From the NCBI GenBank assembly GCA_934178345.1, contig CAKPQG010000007.1:1-64000 (forward strand): 64,000 nucleotides of DNA, given 5' to 3'. This document shows, one piece after another, positions 7,826 to 17,423 of the stretch. Each line of letters opens with the position of its first letter. The first letter of the stretch is position 1. Position numbers and translations under genes: made by a program. Source of the stretch: an uncultured Dialister sp. GTDB lineage: Bacteria > Bacillota > Negativicutes > Veillonellales > Dialisteraceae. A model generated the notes under the pieces. That model worked only from the letters and a program-made list of their open reading frames with translations, made no database searches and was not told where the DNA came from.

Positions 7826-9222
7826 TAAGAACGGCGGGGGCTGTTTTTTGCTGTGCATTTTTGCTCTGTACAGGCATTTCCGCCAAGGAGCTGGATCTGG
7901 ATACCAGTGCGCATGAGACGATGGCCGAAGAGCTGGCATCCCGCCCGCTGGATATGCCGAAGAGAGAAATGCGTGCACCGAGCGTTTCGGTCGTGAAGCT
8001 GCCGGCTGAGAAGACGGTGAGCCTTCACGTGAAAGATGCACCTGCCGCTGATGTGCTGAAAGGGCTCGCGGAGATGACGGGAGAGAATGTCATTTTTTCT
8101 TCCCATGTGAAGGAGCGGGTCACGGCCAGTCTGGATGATGTGACGCCGGAAGAAGCGATGACATCCATCATGGCGGCCTGTGGACTTGCCGGGCGAAAAG
8201 AGGGAAGTACGCTTATTATTTTTTCCGCCGTAACGGAGAAAGAGTCCGGCATCTTTGCGAAATCCTACCGTCTTTCTTATGCGAATGCCAAAGAAGCTGC
8301 CGAAAGCCTGACGGATATGGTGTCCAAGGGCAAGGTGTCTTATAACCAGTCGGCCAATACCGTGCTTGTGAGTGGGACGCCTGCCGAGCTGATGCAGGTG
8401 GAGTCGCTCCTTCGGGGCATGGATATCCCCGAAAAGCAGGTCAAGGTGGAGGCAGAAGTCATCGCAGTCAATAAAAGCTCGGCCAAAGAGCTCGGGCTGG
8501 ACTGGAATTTCAAAAGCCTCACCGGCAGTGCGGACTATGACCGTGACAGCTGGACGGAGCAGCATTATGTGATGGGAGAAGATGGAAATATCAAGTACGA
8601 CAGTGATGGAAATCCCAAGATCCGAAACATTGAAAAAAGCGGCTGGGACGTCACGATCCCTGATGGCTATGCCGGAATTTCCTATGGACGCGCGCCGGGC
8701 GGGCATCCTTACACCTTCTTCTTTCAGGCAAATCTAAATGCGCTGGTCACCAAAGGCAAGGCAAAAGTACTGGCCAAGCCGCACGTCGTCACGATGAATG
8801 GCAGGAAAGCCGACATCCTGATCGGCAGCCGCATCCCCGTCATCGTCGAGCATATGGAAAATGGCGTGAAGACCACGACGACGGAGTACAAAGACGCCGG
8901 CATCAAGCTCACATATACCCCCATTATCAGCGCGAACAATGAGATCACCGCTGATGTGGAAGCCGAAGTCTCGACGCCCTACCTCGTCCCTGAGATGAAA
9001 GCGTACCGCATCATCACGCGTTCGGCGAATACGATGGTGCGTCTGGCATCCGGGCAGCTTCTTGCTATCGGCGGCCTCATTGATAAAGAAGAAGGAAAAA
9101 CCTTCCGCAAAGTACCCATTTTAGGAGATATCCCGCTTCTGGGAAAACTCTTCCAAAGTCATGGGAAAAGTCTGGAAGAGTCGGAAATCATCATACTCAT
9201 CAGGGCGGATGTGATCGAATAA
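7747..9222 (+). CDS. Secretin (type IV pilus / type II secretion family)
   Basis: About 490 residues. A signal-like hydrophobic segment (AGAVFCCAFLLCTG, about 30-43) is followed by an N0/STN-type domain (VSLHVKDAPAADVLKGLAEM), an N1-type domain (SYRLSYANAKEAAESL, VLVSGTPAELMQVESLL) and the secretin core (VKVEAEVIAVNKSSAKELGLDW to KVPILGDIPLLGKLF). Secretins form the gated outer-membrane pore for pili or secreted proteins. The only ATG gives a 79-nt overlap with the PilP-like gene; a later CTG at 7822 would give a shorter, more normal signal peptide, so the start is uncertain. No pilus ATPases or platform genes are nearby. Confidence 0.85.
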   Translation: MECFQHTGKDSHTRQRFRRFNDQHPLIRTAGAVFCCAFLLCTGISAKELDLDTSAHETMAEELASRPLDMPKREMRAPSVSVVKLPAEKTVSLHVKDAPAADVLKGLAEMTGENVIFSSHVKERVTASLDDVTPEEAMTSIMAACGLAGRKEGSTLIIFSAVTEKESGIFAKSYRLSYANAKEAAESLTDMVSKGKVSYNQSANTVLVSGTPAELMQVESLLRGMDIPEKQVKVEAEVIAVNKSSAKELGLDWNFKSLTGSADYDRDSWTEQHYVMGEDGNIKYDSDGNPKIRNIEKSGWDVTIPDGYAGISYGRAPGGHPYTFFFQANLNALVTKGKAKVLAKPHVVTMNGRKADILIGSRIPVIVEHMENGVKTTTTEYKDAGIKLTYTPIISANNEITADVEAEVSTPYLVPEMKAYRIITRSANTMVRLASGQLLAIGGLIDKEEGKTFRKVPILGDIPLLGKLFQSHGKSLEESEIIILIRADVIE

Positions 9223-9229
9223 AGAGGAG

Positions 9230-9465
9230 GAGTAGCTAGTGACTAGTGACTGGTGACTAGTGACTTGTGACTGGTAGCTAGGGATTAGTGGCTAGGGATT
9301 AGGTTTGCGATACGAGAAAACCGCCAGTTTCAAACCTCTGCGGCGCTTCCGTGTTTTTATGTGCCGCACCACCATTTCTAATTTCTCATTCAAACGGAAT
9401 CAAAGGGCCGCACGTCCCGCGGGCTACCTCTGAACCCTGAACCCCGAACCCATTAACAAATTTTT
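9230..9465. repeat. Composite intergenic repeat block
   Basis: In order: a heptad array (CTAGTGA into CTAGGGA), TTTGCGATACGAGAAAACCG, the hairpin module GCGGCGCTTCC/GTGCCGC (9340-9367), a CATTTCT-type heptad, and a CTGAACC-type heptad. The same order recurs at 25695-25930 and 50370-50870. Confidence 0.75.
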
Positions 9466-9509
9466 ATCTCGGGCGGCATGACACATGCCGGTCAAGGAGT
9501 AACCAAACT

Positions 9510-11396
9510 ATGGCAATTCTACGTATCAACGGTCTGTCGAAATCCTTCGGCATCAAGACTGTCTTTGAAAATGTTTCTTTCGACATCCGAAGCGGGGAGC
9601 GCATCGGGCTGGTCGGTGCGAATGGCGCGGGGAAGACCACGCTCCTGAAATGCATTCGTGGTGACGAAGAATACGATAAAGGCTCTGTCAAAGCGAGTGA
9701 CGGTGCCATCATCGGCTATCTCCGCCAGGATTTCGACTATACCTCCCGCACCATCCGCGAGGAAATGGAAGAGGCGTGGCGGGATGTCCTCTTTTATAAA
9801 GACCGCATCGAAGCACTGACGAAAGAGCTCGAGCTGCATAAAGACGATGAGAAGCTCATCGAGCAGTATGGCAAGGCGGAAGAACGATTTGAATTTTTAG
9901 GCGGCTACGACTATGAGTCGATGACCAAGAAGATTCTGACCGGGCTCGGCTTCACGCAGGAAGACTGGGACAGAGATATCCATGCTTTCTCCGGCGGGCA
10001 GAAGGTCCGTATCAATCTCGCTGCCGCCTTCGTGCGCCATCCGGACTTCCTGCTCCTTGATGAACCGACGAACCACCTCGACATGGGCATGCTCGAGTGG
10101 CTCGAAGACTACCTGCGCTCGTACAAGGGCGGGATCCTCATGATTTCCCATGACCGCTACTTCCTGGATGCAGCGGCGACGGGGATCATCGATCTGGAGA
10201 ACCACCATATCCGCAGCTTCCGCGGAGGCTACTCGCGCTACCTGGAGACAAAGACGAATCAGGACAAAGCGTACCAGAAGGCTTACGACAAGCAGCAGGA
10301 GCATATCAAAGAAACCGAAGAGTACATCAGGCGCTACAAGGCAGGCATCAAGGCGAAGCAGGCACGCGGCCGCCAGTCGCAGCTGAACCGCCTCGAACGA
10401 CTCGACAAGCCCGTCCATCAGGCGATGCTCCGTTTCCACTTCGACCCGCCGCAGGAATGCGCGGAGAAGGTGCTCGACATCGTGCGTGCGAAAGCCTCCT
10501 ACAAGGATCACCTGATCTTTGAGGATCTGAACCTTCATATCAAGAAAGGCGAAGTCCTCGGCCTCATCGGGCCGAATGGCGCAGGCAAGACCACGCTCCT
10601 GAAGCTCATCACGGGAGAAAAGACAGCAGACAGCGGCATCATCCAGCTCGGCAATAACGTGAAGATGGGCTACTACTCGCAGGAGCAGGAGCGCCTCCAT
10701 CCCGAGCTTTCCGTCCTTGATGAAGTGCGTGATACCTTCAATTTCGGGGAGAAGGAAGCCAGAAATATCCTCGGTATGTTCCTCTTCCGCGGCGATGACG
10801 TCTTCAAAGAGGTCGCCATGCTCTCCGGCGGAGAGAAGGCACGTCTCTCGCTCCTCTGTCTCTTCCTTGAGAAACCGAATTTCCTCATCCTCGACGAACC
10901 GACGAACCACCTCGACATCCCGACGAGAGAAATCATGGAGCAGGCCATCCAGGCCTTCGGCGGTACCTCGCTCGTCGTCTCGCATGACCGCTATTTCTTG
11001 GACAAGATCACGACCCGTATCGTAGAAATGGAACATGGCAAGCTCACCGAGTACCTCGGCAACTACAGCTACTACAAAGAGAAAAAGCTCGACCTTGAAG
11101 CCTTCGAAAAAGACCGCAGCGGGGAAGAGCCTGTAGAAGAAGAACCGGCGGAAGATAAGACTGCGCCTGAGAAAGAACACCAGAAGAAGCAGGAAGTCTC
11201 CGCTTCCGAAAAGGAAAAGCTCAGCCATGTGGAAATGGAAATCGGCCGCCTCGAAGCGACCGTCAAGATGTACACCGCGCAAATGAGCATGAATCCGAAC
11301 AACTATGCAGATCTCGCCGCCGAGTACGATGAAGCACTGAAAAAGCTCGAAGCTCTCTATGAGAAATGGGATGAGCTCGCAGCGAAGATGGATTAA
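9510..11396 (+). CDS. ABC-F family ATP-binding protein
   Basis: A 628-residue soluble protein with two ABC cassettes and no membrane domain. Walker A motifs are GANGAGKTT (~36) and GPNGAGKTT (~350), with signatures FSGGQ and LSGGE and paired LLDEPTNHLDM / ILDEPTNHLDI Walker B/D-loop segments. A charged linker (residues ~250-310) separates the cassettes, and the C-terminus (~530-628) is an acidic then coiled-coil extension as in Uup/YfmM-type members. ABC-F proteins act on ribosomes, either in translation control or in protection from antibiotics; the subtype cannot be decided here. The gene stands alone with repeats upstream and a terminator right after the stop. A small inverted repeat (CGGCAT/ATGCCG) lies just before the ribosome site. 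Confidence 0.92.
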   Translation: MAILRINGLSKSFGIKTVFENVSFDIRSGERIGLVGANGAGKTTLLKCIRGDEEYDKGSVKASDGAIIGYLRQDFDYTSRTIREEMEEAWRDVLFYKDRIEALTKELELHKDDEKLIEQYGKAEERFEFLGGYDYESMTKKILTGLGFTQEDWDRDIHAFSGGQKVRINLAAAFVRHPDFLLLDEPTNHLDMGMLEWLEDYLRSYKGGILMISHDRYFLDAAATGIIDLENHHIRSFRGGYSRYLETKTNQDKAYQKAYDKQQEHIKETEEYIRRYKAGIKAKQARGRQSQLNRLERLDKPVHQAMLRFHFDPPQECAEKVLDIVRAKASYKDHLIFEDLNLHIKKGEVLGLIGPNGAGKTTLLKLITGEKTADSGIIQLGNNVKMGYYSQEQERLHPELSVLDEVRDTFNFGEKEARNILGMFLFRGDDVFKEVAMLSGGEKARLSLLCLFLEKPNFLILDEPTNHLDIPTREIMEQAIQAFGGTSLVVSHDRYFLDKITTRIVEMEHGKLTEYLGNYSYYKEKKLDLEAFEKDRSGEEPVEEEPAEDKTAPEKEHQKKQEVSASEKEKLSHVEMEIGRLEATVKMYTAQMSMNPNNYADLAAEYDEALKKLEALYEKWDELAAKMD

Positions 11397-11400
11397 AGAA

Positions 11401-11425
11401 AGACGCCTCTTGGGGCGTCTTTTTT
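11401..11425 (+). terminator. Rho-independent terminator after the ABC-F gene
   Basis: GACGCC/GGCGTC stem with TCTTGG-type loop, then TTTTTT, 5 nt after the stop codon. Confidence 0.85.
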
Positions 11426-11427
11426 GA

Positions 11428-11800
11428 TGCGAAATGAGAAAGGGTGGTGCGGAGGAAACGCCATTTCAACAATAGCGCGAGCCAACCCCGCCTCGCTGCG
11501 CTCGGCAGCCCCTGGGGCGGCTCGCCCCTTGATTACGTTTGAAAGCTTCGATTGAATGAAAAATGAGAAATGGTGGTGCGGCGCATAAAAATATGAAAGC
11601 GCCGCAAAGTATAAATAATGGCGATGCCATGAGCTGGCATTCCAGTTACCAGTCACTTGAGACTCCTACTCCCTAGCCACTCATCCCTGCTTTCAAACTT
11701 GTAGCTCCCGTATCGTCATTTCGAGCGTAGTCGAGAAATCTTTTTGGCACTCCTGTTTCCTTAGAACCCGTTGAACCTGTCTATCGCTCTTCACAAAAAA
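11428..11800. repeat. Composite intergenic repeat block
   Basis: Contains a GCGAAAT/GAGAAAT heptad, a GCGCGAGCCAACCCCGCCTCG segment also seen at 15966-16000, the hairpin module (11573-11608), an inverted heptad array with the anchor CTCATCCCTGCTTTCAAACT, and a half copy of the TCGTCATTTCGAGC palindrome. No gene is seen. Confidence 0.7.
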
Positions 11801-11826
11801 ATTATTTCCCCACTCTTGCGTATTCG

Positions 11827-11835
11827 TGGTATAAT
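11827..11835 (+). promoter_or_regulatory. Extended -10 promoter of typA
   Basis: TG-G-TATAAT, an extended -10 with no convincing -35 box, about 110 nt before the typA start. The leader holds a palindrome TGCGCCTAGGCGCA (11912-11925). Confidence 0.5.
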
Positions 11836-11946
11836 AAATTGTATTTCCGAATATATGATAACTTGACGGTTTCACTATAGAGTGAAGTCATCATCAAAAA
11901 AGTGCGCCTAGGCGCAATAGGTTGCCCGAGGGGGAAAAGGAAAGAA

Positions 11947-13767
11947 ATGAAAAGAGAAGATATCCGCAACATTGCCATCATCGCTCACGTCGACCATGGT
12001 AAGACGACTCTGGTCGATGCCATGCTGAAGCAGAGCCACATTTTCAGAGATAACCAGAAGGTCGCAGAACGCGTCATGGACTCGAATCCACTGGAACGTG
12101 AACGCGGCATCACGATCCTGGCGAAAAATACCTCTGTCATGCATGACGGTGTGAAGATCAATATCGTCGACACCCCAGGGCATGCGGACTTCGGCGGCGA
12201 AGTTGAACGTATCCTGAACATGGTCGATGGCGTACTGCTCCTCGTCGATGCTCATGAAGGCCCGATGCCGCAGACGAAGTACGTCCTGAGAAAAGCACTG
12301 GAACACAAGCTGAAGCCGATCGTCGTCATCAATAAGATCGACCGTCCGGATCAGCGTATTTCCGATGTCGAAGGCGAGATCCTCGAGCTCTTCATGGAAC
12401 TTGATGCGGACGATGACCAGCTCGATTTCCCGCTGCTCTATGCATCGGCTAGAAGCGGCATCGCCAAGCTCCACATGAATGATGAAGGCAAGAACCTTGA
12501 CCCGCTCTTTGATGCGATCCTGAAGTATATCCCATGCCCGGAAGGCGAACCGGATGCCGGCCTGCAGGTCATGGTCACCACGCTCGAAGCGGATGACTAC
12601 CTCGGCAAGGTCGCTATCGGCCGTGTGACCCGCGGTACCGCGAAGCAGGGGATGCCTGTCGCTATCACCGATGGCGAAAAGATCAGAAGCGACCATATCG
12701 GTCAGCTCTTCCACTGGCAGGGCATGAAACGTACGCCTGTCGATGAAGCAAAGGTCGGCGACATCATCGCTATGGCCGGCTTCAAAGATATCAATATCGG
12801 TGAAACGGTCGCTGATGCGACGAACCCGGAAGCACTGCCGGCGATCCACATCGACGAACCGACCCTGTCCATGGTATTCCATGTCAATAAGAGCCCATTT
12901 GCCGGCCGTGAGGGTGACTTCGTCACTTCCCGCCATATCCGTGCCCGTCTCTACAAGGAAATCGAAACGAACGTGGCTCTTCGTGTAGAAGACACGGAAA
13001 CATCTGATGCATTCAAGGTTTCCGGCCGTGGCGAGCTCCACCTCTCCGTCCTGATCGAGACCATGCGCCGTGAAGGCTTCGAACTTGAAGTCTCCAAGCC
13101 GCAGGTCATTTTCAAGGAGATCAATGGACAGAAGTGCGAACCGCTCGAACGTCTGACCATCGAAGTACCGCAGGAATTCATGGGTGCTGTCATGGAAGGT
13201 CTTGGACCGAGAAAAGCAGAAATGATCTCCATGGAAGAACTCGCAGGCTATATGAAGATGGAATTCTCCATCCCGGCCCGCGGCCTCATCGGCTTCCGTA
13301 ATGAACTCCTGACCACCACCCGCGGTACAGGTATCCTCTACCATGTCTTCCAGGGCTATGCGCCATACAAGGGTGATATCCCGGGCAGAACCAGAGGCTC
13401 CCTCGTGGCTTTCGAATCCGGCACCACCACCGCATACGGCCTGAACTCTGTCCTCGACCGGGGCGAGCTTTTCCTGGAACCGGGCGTCGAAGTCTATGAA
13501 GGCATGATCATCGGTGAAAATACCCGTGATCAGGATATGGATGTCAACCCATGCAAAAAGAAACATCTGACCAACACCCGTGCCTCCGGCTCTGATGATG
13601 CCATCAAGCTGCCGCCATGCCGCAAGTTCACGCTGGAAGGGGCGCTCGAATGGATCAATGATGATGAACTCGTCGAAGTCACTCCGGAAAACATCCGTAT
13701 GAGAAAGATGGTTCTTTCCCGTCAGGCTAGATATAAGAGTGCCAATGTAAAGAAAAGCCAGCAGTAA
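11947..13767 (+). CDS. typA: Ribosome-associated GTPase TypA/BipA
   Basis: A 606-residue translational GTPase. The G1 motif AHVDHGKTT is at residues 9-17, followed by GITI (G2), DTPGH (G3), NKID (G4) and the later EF-G-like domains; the C-terminal domain carries the BipA-specific stretch with LTNTRASGSDDA. TypA supports ribosome assembly and growth at low temperature and under stress. ATG at 11947 is chosen because it opens with the conserved MKREDIRNIAIIAHVDHG; the longer GTG-started frame adds 15 residues with no similarity. It is monocistronic, between an extended -10 promoter and a strong terminator. Confidence 0.97.
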   Translation: MKREDIRNIAIIAHVDHGKTTLVDAMLKQSHIFRDNQKVAERVMDSNPLERERGITILAKNTSVMHDGVKINIVDTPGHADFGGEVERILNMVDGVLLLVDAHEGPMPQTKYVLRKALEHKLKPIVVINKIDRPDQRISDVEGEILELFMELDADDDQLDFPLLYASARSGIAKLHMNDEGKNLDPLFDAILKYIPCPEGEPDAGLQVMVTTLEADDYLGKVAIGRVTRGTAKQGMPVAITDGEKIRSDHIGQLFHWQGMKRTPVDEAKVGDIIAMAGFKDINIGETVADATNPEALPAIHIDEPTLSMVFHVNKSPFAGREGDFVTSRHIRARLYKEIETNVALRVEDTETSDAFKVSGRGELHLSVLIETMRREGFELEVSKPQVIFKEINGQKCEPLERLTIEVPQEFMGAVMEGLGPRKAEMISMEELAGYMKMEFSIPARGLIGFRNELLTTTRGTGILYHVFQGYAPYKGDIPGRTRGSLVAFESGTTTAYGLNSVLDRGELFLEPGVEVYEGMIIGENTRDQDMDVNPCKKKHLTNTRASGSDDAIKLPPCRKFTLEGALEWINDDELVEVTPENIRMRKMVLSRQARYKSANVKKSQQ

Positions 13768-13782
13768 TCGCTGAATAAAAAA

Positions 13783-13808
13783 ACGAACCCGCAAGGGTTC
13801 GTTTTTTT
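13783..13808 (+). terminator. Rho-independent terminator after typA
   Basis: ACGAACCC/GGGTTCGT stem, GCAA loop, then seven T. Confidence 0.9.
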
Positions 13809-13814
13809 ATTTGG

Positions 13815-14152
13815 AGAAGAAGGAGGAAAATGAGGAATGAAGAATGGTGGTGCGGCGCATCATACAATGAAAGCGCTGCGGATTATTGGAATCACGTAAA
13901 ATGCGTCGCCCCTTGGAGAAGGGGCAGGCCGAAGGCCAGGGATAGACTGCCTCGAAGAGGCAGATTTCTGCAGAACGGCCAGTAGGCCTCTTGCGGATCA
14001 CTGAAAAACGATTCACGCAGATGGGATGCTGGCAGCTACGTAGAGTTGTGCCCCTGCGGGGCACTCTATCCGGCGCCTTTGGCGCGACCCCTCTCCAGGG
14101 GTCTGCTCAGCTCGCGAGGATTTCCTAATCCCTAGCTACCAGTCACCAGTCC
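13815..14152. repeat. Composite intergenic repeats, two families
   Basis: Heptads of the AGGAATG type, a half hairpin module (GGTGCGGCGCATCATACAATG and AGCGCTGCGG), then a GC-rich palindromic series (CCCCTTGGAGAAGGGG, GCCGAAGGC, GCCCCTGCGGGGC, CCCCTCTCCAGGGG) and a closing heptad array. The GC-rich series resembles units at 17040-17220 and 38090-38240. No gene is seen. Confidence 0.6.
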
Positions 14153-15748
14153 CTAATTTTTTCCATTCATCACCATCACGTCTCCCGCTTCGAGTACGGT
14201 ATCTCCTTTCGGGATGATGACTTCTCCTTGTCTTAGGATGAGAACGACAAGATGACCGTGGGGGAGGCGGAGAGAGGAGAGGCTCTTCTGGTAATAGCGG
14301 CTCTTCTTCGTGACATGGATTTCCGAGAGGGCAAGGCCTGTGACAGGAGCGACGCTCAAAGCAGAAAGGACCAGCGTATCTCCGGCAGAGAGTCTCGTGT
14401 CGCCATTCGGGATGATCTTCTCGGTGCCGCGGGAAAGAAGGATGGCGAGCGTTTCAGGAGGGAATGCGATCTCTGAGAGTGCCTGCCCGCACCACGCATG
14501 CCCGGCGGGCAGGGTGAACTGGATGAATTGTACCGGCATCTCTTCCGTGTAGTCCGTGAAGGATTTCATGACATCGCTCTCATGATCGATCATAGAGAGC
14601 TTCTTCGCTGCGAGCGGCAGAAGCGCGCCCTGAAAGAGGATGGAAAGAAGAACGATGAAGAAGGTGACATGGAAGACGATGTCATTCACCGGCGCCTGCG
14701 TATAAGCGACGATGGCAAAGACGATGGCGGAAGCCCCGCGAAGGCCTGCGAAGGAGATCAGAGCGCTTGCGGCAGCGGGCGTTTTGAAAGGGGCAAGGAG
14801 AGCGAAGACGCCGAGAGGCCTTGCCACGAAGGTCAGGAAGAGCGCGATGAGGAAGGCAGGCCATGCGATCTCAGGGAGCTTCGATGGCGTGGAGAGAAGC
14901 CCCAGCAGGAAGAAGATCATCATGGAGAGAAGATTCGTTGCGCCATTGAAGAAATGAACAATCGAGCGCTTTCCGGGGAAATCGCTGTTTCCTAAAATGA
15001 TGCCGGCAATATAGGCGGAGAGGTAGCCATTTCCATCCAGCATTGCGGGAGCGGCATAGGCAAAGATAGCGATGGCGGTCAAAAGCACCATGTCGAAGCC
15101 GCCTGCGAGATAGTCGGTCTTTTTCAGCGCCCACTTCGAGATGGCTGCGATGCCGAAGCCGAAGGCAAGCCCGAAAACGATCTGCGCTGCGAGAAGCATG
15201 AGCGTCCCCCAAAGGTCAGCGGAACCATGCATGAGAGAAATGCAGATGATCGTCATCATGTAAGCGGCGGGATCGTTACTGCCGCTCTCTACTTCCAGGA
15301 GCGAGGCGGTGTGATACTTGAGATTCAGCCTTTTCGCACGGAGGATGGAGAAGACGGATGCAGCATCCGTCGAGGCGATGACCGACCCCATGAGGAAGCT
15401 CAGAAGCCATGGTTCGCCTAGGATGAAGTGGATGAATCCGCCTGTCAAAAGGGCTGTCACGACGACGCCCGCACTCGAAAGTACGATCGCAGGGGCGGCG
15501 ACAGGCTTTGCCATAGACCAGTTCGTCCCGAAGCCTCCGTAGAACATGATAAAGATGAGTGCGGTCGAGCAGATCTCTTCGGCAAAGTTGTAGTTTTCAA
15601 AAGCAATATTGATAGGACCATCCGAGCCGAAAAACATACCGAGCAGGATAAAGGCGAGAAGCACAGGGATGCCGAGCTTGTCCGAGACACGGTTCAAAAA
15701 CACACAGGCAAAGATCACAATGGCCGTCAAGAGCAGGAAAGAAGTCAT
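14153..15748 (-). CDS. Cation/proton antiporter of the CPA1/NhaP2 type with RCK_C tail
   Basis: About 531 residues with roughly 12-13 hydrophobic segments from residue 1 to ~390, then a cytosolic tail with TrkA_C (RCK_C)-like repeats (QFTLPAGHAWCGQALSEIAFP, AGDTLVLSALS, QGEVIIPKGDTVLEAGDVMVM). Conserved membrane features include STDAASVFSIL and ESGSNDPAA, the latter with the paired acidic/polar residues expected for the ion site. This is the layout of K+/H+ antiporter NhaP2 (CvrA), which exports K+ or Na+ in exchange for protons. ATG at 15748 follows AAAAGGAG; the frame extends upstream through repeat sequence, which I exclude. Ion specificity is not readable from sequence. Confidence 0.88.
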   Translation of the reverse strand: MTSFLLLTAIVIFACVFLNRVSDKLGIPVLLAFILLGMFFGSDGPINIAFENYNFAEEICSTALIFIMFYGGFGTNWSMAKPVAAPAIVLSSAGVVVTALLTGGFIHFILGEPWLLSFLMGSVIASTDAASVFSILRAKRLNLKYHTASLLEVESGSNDPAAYMMTIICISLMHGSADLWGTLMLLAAQIVFGLAFGFGIAAISKWALKKTDYLAGGFDMVLLTAIAIFAYAAPAMLDGNGYLSAYIAGIILGNSDFPGKRSIVHFFNGATNLLSMMIFFLLGLLSTPSKLPEIAWPAFLIALFLTFVARPLGVFALLAPFKTPAAASALISFAGLRGASAIVFAIVAYTQAPVNDIVFHVTFFIVLLSILFQGALLPLAAKKLSMIDHESDVMKSFTDYTEEMPVQFIQFTLPAGHAWCGQALSEIAFPPETLAILLSRGTEKIIPNGDTRLSAGDTLVLSALSVAPVTGLALSEIHVTKKSRYYQKSLSSLRLPHGHLVVLILRQGEVIIPKGDTVLEAGDVMVMNGKN

Positions 15749-15839
15749 AGGCGGTCTCCTTTTACAACAAGTGGAAAATTGATTTTCTTTATTGTATCGG
15801 AAAGAGAGAGAAAGAACAATGGTGGAAGCCGTTTCATGT

Positions 15840-16112
15840 GTATCGTCATTTCGAGCGAAGTCGAGAAATCCTCCTTGCAGACCGATAAAGGACGCGCGAA
15901 AGTAGAAAGAGGCAGCACACAGGTGTTGTTTTCTTGGGATGACGACACGGAGAAACCGTATTTTCAACAAGCGCGCGACCAACCCCGTCTCGCTGCGCTC
16001 GACTGCCCCTTCCAAAGGAAGGGGCGAGAATGGTGAATGACGTTCCATCCCCCTAGTCCCTAGTCACAAGTCCCTAGTCACCAGTTACCATTCACTCCCT
16101 AATCCCTAACTT
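15840..16112. repeat. Composite intergenic repeat block
   Basis: Half copy of the TCGTCATTTCGAGC palindrome (15843-15877), a CGCGCGACCAACCCCGTCTCG segment as at 11480, and an inverted heptad array (CCTAGTC, CACAAGT, CACTCCC types). Confidence 0.65.
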
Positions 16113-16164
16113 TCTTTTTTGCGCTATAATAGAGACAGGTGTAAAAATAAAAGGAGGAACCATC

Positions 16165-16770
16165 ATGAAAGCTGATTGTGCAAACTGCCCGCATCATGCC
16201 TGCTATACCCGTGGGGCGAATTGTACGGGTGTGAAAGAAGAGGAGATCCGTAAGGCCTATACCGAAGAAGAACGGAAAATCATGGAGGCGGCGGCCTATG
16301 TTGAAGGGACATACTACAGCGACATCTGCCGTCTGCAGGAGACCGCTGAATTTGCCAAACGGATGGGCTACAAGAAGCTCGGCCTGGCCTTCTGCATCGG
16401 TCTTCATGAAGAAGCCAGATACATCGTGAAATACTTTCGCCAGCAGGGCTTCGAGGTCTACTCCCTCTGCTGCAAGAACTGTTCCTTTGCGAAGAAAAAC
16501 TTCGGCTTAAAGCAGGTGCATCCGGAAGCGGAGCATGAAGCGATGTGCAATCCGAAGTTTCAGGCAAGGTTTCTGGCAGAAAAAGGCGTGGATCTCAATA
16601 TCATCTGCGGCCTTTGCGTGGGACATGACACGATCTTCACCTCGAATGCGGTAGGACCTGTCACATCTCTTGTCGTGAAAGACAGACTCCTCGCGCACAA
16701 TCCTCTGGGGGCGATCTACTCGAGATACTGGAGAAAGAAACTGCATATTCAGGACGAGGATGAGATATAA
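16165..16770 (+). CDS. DUF1847 family cysteine-rich protein
   Basis: A 201-residue protein with an N-terminal metal-binding-like cluster (CANCPHHACY, NCTG) and further conserved cysteines in LCCKNCSF and CGLCVGHD, the pattern of the DUF1847 family. Those cysteines suggest a bound metal, but the function is not known. It opens with ATG after AAAGGAGGAACC, and a TATAAT lies at 16125-16130 without a clear -35 box. It stands alone between repeat blocks and may be an anaerobe-specific protein, judged from family distribution. Confidence 0.8.
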   Translation: MKADCANCPHHACYTRGANCTGVKEEEIRKAYTEEERKIMEAAAYVEGTYYSDICRLQETAEFAKRMGYKKLGLAFCIGLHEEARYIVKYFRQQGFEVYSLCCKNCSFAKKNFGLKQVHPEAEHEAMCNPKFQARFLAEKGVDLNIICGLCVGHDTIFTSNAVGPVTSLVVKDRLLAHNPLGAIYSRYWRKKLHIQDEDEI

Positions 16771-16771
16771 T

Positions 16772-17345
16772 TTGGAGGTTCAGGGTTCAGGGTTCAGGGT
16801 TCAGGGTTAGTCTCGAGGGCGTGCTGCCCCTTGATGGGGAATGAAATCTTTGCTCGAATTAGGGATTAGGAATGAAGGATCTAAGCACCGCGGAGTTTTA
16901 GAATATACGTTATTCACGTAAGATGAGAAACCTGTGAACCTTTTGAACCTTCAGAAACCGTTTAACCTATGAAGCTTCATAAATAAGGGATAAGAATAGC
17001 CTGCTTTCAAACTTGAAGTATATAGAGCGATGCACTTACTTCGATTTTTCCCTCCTTCCTCTGGAAGTAGGGAAAAGGGGGATGAGTAGCCCATCTACCC
17101 CCTTCCTATGGAAGGGGGGATGCCCGAAGGGCGGGGGTTGGCCGAAGGCGAAAAAGAGCGAAGCCAACCTCCGGCGCTACGCGCCACCTCCTTCCAGAGG
17201 AAGGAGGGAGAAGGGGATAGAAGAAGTGTAACAACGCTCATCTTAAGGAAGCGCCGCGGAGTATAGATGGTGGCAATGTCACTTTCGGGCATCGCTTCAT
17301 AGATACTCGCGGAGAAGCCGCTACCACAACCCTGAACCTTGAACC
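16772..17345. repeat. Composite intergenic repeats with GGTTCAG array
   Basis: Starts with four tandem GGTTCAG heptads, then an AATGAAAGCTTTGCTCG-type segment (the form seen at 22700), a 9-bp GAACCT series, and a GC-rich palindromic unit (17045-17220) with paired CCTCCTTCC/GGAAGGAGG ends and an inner GCCCGAAGGGC. A weak half hairpin module is at 17248-17280. No gene is seen. Confidence 0.65.
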
Positions 17346-17368
17346 CATCAACCTGAACCCTGAATCGT

Positions 17369-17398
17369 TTGACATGCAGGCAGCCTGCGCCGTACAAT
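17369..17398 (+). promoter_or_regulatory. Promoter of the YczE-like gene
   Basis: TTGACA, an 18-bp spacer containing the inverted repeat GCAGGC/GCCTGC, and TACAAT; 26 nt before the start codon. The repeat between the boxes could be an operator. Confidence 0.65.
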
Positions 17399-17423
17399 AG
17401 ACATACTGTAAAGGAGGAATAGC

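Noticed and set aside
11902..11946. Longer typA start at GTG 11902
   Set aside because: Adds 15 residues unlike any TypA; ATG at 11947 begins the conserved domain.
11908..13794. 628-codon frame opposite typA
   Set aside because: Shadow of typA; no motif or start signals.
16772..16805. GGTTCAG array as a telomere
   Set aside because: Occurs within the chromosome in both orientations with genes on both sides; no linear end is indicated.
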